A stretch of DNA of 64,000 nt from Hydrogenoanaerobacterium sp032017025 (lineage in GTDB: Bacteria > Bacillota > Clostridia > Oscillospirales > Ruminococcaceae), in contig NZ_DALZQO010000014.1 of NCBI RefSeq assembly GCF_032017025.1, positions 11,645 through 75,644 of the forward strand, read 5' to 3'. The notes under the pieces were generated by a model that saw only the letters and a program-made list of their open reading frames with translations, was not told where the DNA came from and did not search any database. Positions 62,118 through 64,000 of this stretch are shown piece after piece; position 1 is the stretch's first letter; every line of letters starts with the position of its first letter. A program made the position numbers and the translations under genes.

Positions 62118-62210
62118 ATGCCTGCCAATTTTTTATGCGTGTGTAATGCATACGAGCTTGGCAGAGTGCATTTCATGGATATGGTTGAGGATAGGGTAGC
62201 GGGGCTTTAG
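62118..62210 (+). pseudogene. remnant of a DUF6514-like gene
   Basis: Thirty codons encoding NFLCVCNAYELGRVHFMDMV and EDRV before a stop. This matches the last 26 residues of the small protein at 54908-55108 (NLTLLCNAYGLSRIHIQDVV, EDW). Nothing upstream matches the first two thirds, and there is no ribosome site. Confidence 0.65.
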
Positions 62211-62224
62211 GGCTCCGCTTTTCT
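62198..62224 (+). terminator. terminator after the remnant
   Basis: AGCGGGGC with GCTCCGCT, then TTTTC; overlaps the last codons of the remnant. Confidence 0.65.
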
Positions 62225-62343
62225 CATGCAAATTTAATATCAAAACCATCACAAACCCAAGGGAAAAGGTTACCTTGTAAATAGTCCTCTGAACTAAAAC
62301 TAATTAACATGTTCGTATTTTGCTCGTACTGGTGGCTTTGGGA

Positions 62344-62394
62344 GAAAAAAGAAACCGCCTAGATTTGCCACAAATGGCTTATCTAAGCAGTTTT
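62344..62394 (-). terminator. probable terminator of the nucleosidase gene
   Basis: On the minus strand an imperfect hairpin (AAACTGC/GCGGTTT, inner AGAT/ATCT, GCCA/TGGC) followed by TTTCTTTTTTC. The 62225-62343 stretch has no assigned gene. Confidence 0.6.
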
Positions 62395-62437
62395 CTGTTG
62401 TGTCATTATGCCAAAATAGATGCAGATGGGATTATGC

Positions 62438-63133
62438 TCATTTTTTGTAATGGTCATTAATTTCTTTCAGAAAATCTAAAACAATATCTTTGGCAATAAT
62501 CGAAGCTTGTGTGCAATTTTTTTCAAAATTATCTATCCCCGAGTGTGTTGCATTGTCAGTAATAGTACGTATTGAAATGAAAGGTATTTTATTCACGTAA
62601 CATACATGCGCTATACTTGCGGTTTCCATATCAACTGATAAGGGAGAGTATTTTTCGTTTATATGATCGCGCATATCATCTGCAATAAATTTTTCTCCTG
62701 TCACCATTCGCCCTAAATACACTTTTTTGTTTTCATTACAAATCACTTTAGCTATATTTAATAGGCTTGGGTCGGCATCAAAGTATATAGTAGATAGCCA
62801 AGGGTGAAATTCAGTTAATATTTCGTCATCAATATCATGATACGCTACTTGGGTTGAAATTACAGTGTCAAAAAGATTTATGCTTTTATCCATGCCACCA
62901 GCTGTACCAGCGTTAATAATAGTATCAACACAATATGTATCTATCAATATTTGTGTTGCAATTGCAGCATTTACTTTACAAACACCACTGTATAGTGCAA
63001 TAATTGGCGTACCATTTATATTACCCTCATAAAACTTTAACATTGCTTTTTCTGTTACAACAATTTTTTCTATATGTGACAAAAATGGTTTGAGCTCTTC
63101 ATCACCGGCGCAAACTATACCAATTTTCTGCAT
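62438..63133 (-). CDS. mtnN: MTA/SAH nucleosidase-like protein
   Basis: Protein of 231 residues of the purine nucleoside phosphorylase/uridine phosphorylase-1 fold. It shows IGIVCAGDEELKPFL, INAGTAGGM, SVDMETASIAHVCYV and IRTITDNAT, with the catalytic Asp in the last. MtnN cleaves adenine from methylthioadenosine and S-adenosylhomocysteine; close relatives act on other nucleosides. It stands alone between terminators. AGGAGGG precedes the ATG. Confidence 0.88.
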   Translation of the reverse strand: MQKIGIVCAGDEELKPFLSHIEKIVVTEKAMLKFYEGNINGTPIIALYSGVCKVNAAIATQILIDTYCVDTIINAGTAGGMDKSINLFDTVISTQVAYHDIDDEILTEFHPWLSTIYFDADPSLLNIAKVICNENKKVYLGRMVTGEKFIADDMRDHINEKYSPLSVDMETASIAHVCYVNKIPFISIRTITDNATHSGIDNFEKNCTQASIIAKDIVLDFLKEINDHYKK

Positions 63134-63182
63134 ACATCCACCCTCCTAATTATAGAAACAATTTTTAATTTTAGTATATCAT

Positions 63183-63225
63183 AAAAAGTCAGACCAAAAC
63201 AGATGCGTTTTGGTCTGACTTTTTT
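63183..63225. terminator. bidirectional terminator
   Basis: AAAAAGTCAGACCAAAAC pairs with GTTTTGGTCTGACTTTTT across AGATGC; it ends transcripts from the gene at the right edge. 63226-63365 shows nothing else. Confidence 0.92.
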
Positions 63226-63365
63226 GTGGACACCGTGGAAAAAAGATTTCTTATCTTTCTCCAAAGAGAGCGCCAAATTCTCAAAATAAATCAGATTCTC
63301 CGCAGGCAATGACCAATTTTATGATGCCATAAATCCTCAGACTCTTCATGGCCGTGTTCAAATAA

Positions 63366-63998
63366 TTATGCGGCTGTTTTCGGTCGATGTACTTGCCATT
63401 GATAATTCCTGCCCTGTTTTCTGATGAAAGGCGGCGGGAGCTTCTTCGGTTGAACCATATCTGGCGGCGGCTTTAAATGGATGATTTGTTTCTGCGCCAA
63501 TGGTTTTGGCGAAGCGGAGCGCTCCAGAAACGGGTAAGCCTGCCAGCATGAAATGGACTGTTTTCGCATATTTTTCATTCTTTTGCCGGTTGGAATTATT
63601 GTGAGAATTTCACTGTAGCCACTGCCAGTGCCTCGGAGCAGAGTATCCCCTTGGTGGGGAGGCTCACACGCTGTCACAAACGGCTCACACGCCGTTTCAA
63701 CTGATGTGGTGGTGTCTACTGCTTCATCGATGCGGCTATCGCTTACAGGGGCGCAGCTGGGTTCCACGTTTTCGGAGCAAATTTCTGCATGGAGGGTCTC
63801 GGCAAAGGCATCCTCCTGAATGGCATTCATGAGCGACAGCTTGGAAAGGTTCCGTTCCACCGCAAGGTCAATATAAAACGAACGCTGCGCATCGGTTTCA
63901 CAGCACTCCAGTATCACGGCATTTTGTGTCCAGCCAAGGGACTGTGCCCTGCTCATAAGAGCCGGGCTGTTTTCATAAGTGCGGTAAAAGTCACGCAT
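63366..63998 (-). CDS. DUF1016-like N-terminal fragment with an unrelated tail (partial)
   Basis: Open frame of 210 residues reaching the window edge; the true start may lie outside. Residues 1-75 (RDFYRTYENSPALMSRAQSLGW, FYIDLAVERNLSKLSLMNAIQ) resemble the helical N-terminal domain of DUF1016/YhcG proteins, which normally continue into a PD-(D/E)XK nuclease. Here the rest is Thr/Pro-rich, then basic, with no nuclease motif. It may be a frameshifted or rearranged copy. Confidence 0.5.
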   Translation of the reverse strand: MRDFYRTYENSPALMSRAQSLGWTQNAVILECCETDAQRSFYIDLAVERNLSKLSLMNAIQEDAFAETLHAEICSENVEPSCAPVSDSRIDEAVDTTTSVETACEPFVTACEPPHQGDTLLRGTGSGYSEILTIIPTGKRMKNMRKQSISCWQAYPFLERSASPKPLAQKQIIHLKPPPDMVQPKKLPPPFIRKQGRNYQWQVHRPKTAA

Positions 63999-64000
63999 CC

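Noticed and set aside
1..64000. CRISPR arrays, tRNA/rRNA genes, insertion sequences or prophage genes
   Set aside because: No regularly spaced repeats, cloverleaf sequences, transposases or phage genes were seen.

Overview
The window is a large flagellar and chemotaxis island from a motile Gram-positive anaerobe of the class Clostridia. The Oscillospirales/Ruminococcaceae side of the class seems most likely, but that is inference. The reasons are Bacillus/Clostridium-type gene order (flgM-flgN-flgK-flgL-yviE-fliW-csrA and the fliE-to-flhA block), strong AGGAGG-type ribosome binding sites with many TTG and GTG starts, CheC/CheD and FliY chemotaxis proteins, a class B sortase, and the absence of P- and L-ring genes (flgH, flgI, flgA). 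I found no rRNA, tRNA, CRISPR array or insertion sequence.

Layout. Positions 1-14.5 kb hold late flagellar genes: a chemoreceptor, flagellin with a structured CsrA-type leader, a ParA-like ATPase with a ComFB-domain protein, flgM, flgN, flgK, flgL, a YviE-like protein, fliW, csrA, a PilZ-like gene, a FliT-like gene, fliD and fliS. At 14.5-19.8 kb lie a 1448-residue secreted protein with cadherin-like repeats and a class B sortase, followed by flgB and flgC. An intergenic region of about 790 bp (20.6-21.4 kb) holds a consensus sigma-A promoter, a c-di-GMP-I riboswitch, a possible 8-codon leader peptide and an intrinsic terminator. It precedes a 25-kb same-strand run from fliE to fapA (21.4-46.7 kb): basal body, motor, switch, export apparatus, sigma-28, rod proteins, cheC and cheD. 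The opposite-strand operon cheA-cheW-cheR-cheB (46.8-51.2 kb) is divergent from a YlqG-like/FhlB/CheW/PilZ group (51.4-54.7 kb). From 54.9 kb the flagellar genes stop. This part holds a small clostridial protein, a MutS2-like protein without its Smr domain behind a long structured leader, a Cys-cluster/pentapeptide protein, an XRE regulator, a CPBP protease, a TetR-regulated membrane gene pair, a nucleosidase and, at the edge, part of a DUF1016-like protein.

How it works together. Seven strong or moderate sigma-28-type promoters (TAAA/TTAA-rich octamer, 11-12 bp, then xCCGATxx or a relative) lie before the chemoreceptor, flagellin, flgM, fliD, the secreted cadherin-like protein, cheA and the ylqG-like gene. 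An eighth lies before the PilZ-like gene, and a ninth, weak candidate lies at 54.77 kb. The sigma factor (fliA) and its anti-sigma factor (flgM) are both in the window. The early operon carrying fliA appears to be gated by c-di-GMP through the riboswitch. Two PilZ-type proteins and a ComFB-domain protein may read the same messenger. FliW and CsrA, with an AGGA-loop hairpin in the flagellin leader, give the known Bacillus-type control of flagellin translation.

The parts that look least described are the leader-peptide/terminator arrangement behind the riboswitch, a structured leader repeated before two unrelated genes (10.56 and 53.37 kb), two mutually exclusive hairpins between flgE and flbD, the sigma-28-linked surface protein with its own sortase, and the leader RNA upstream of the MutS2-like gene. 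FlhF, FlhG and FliL were not found.
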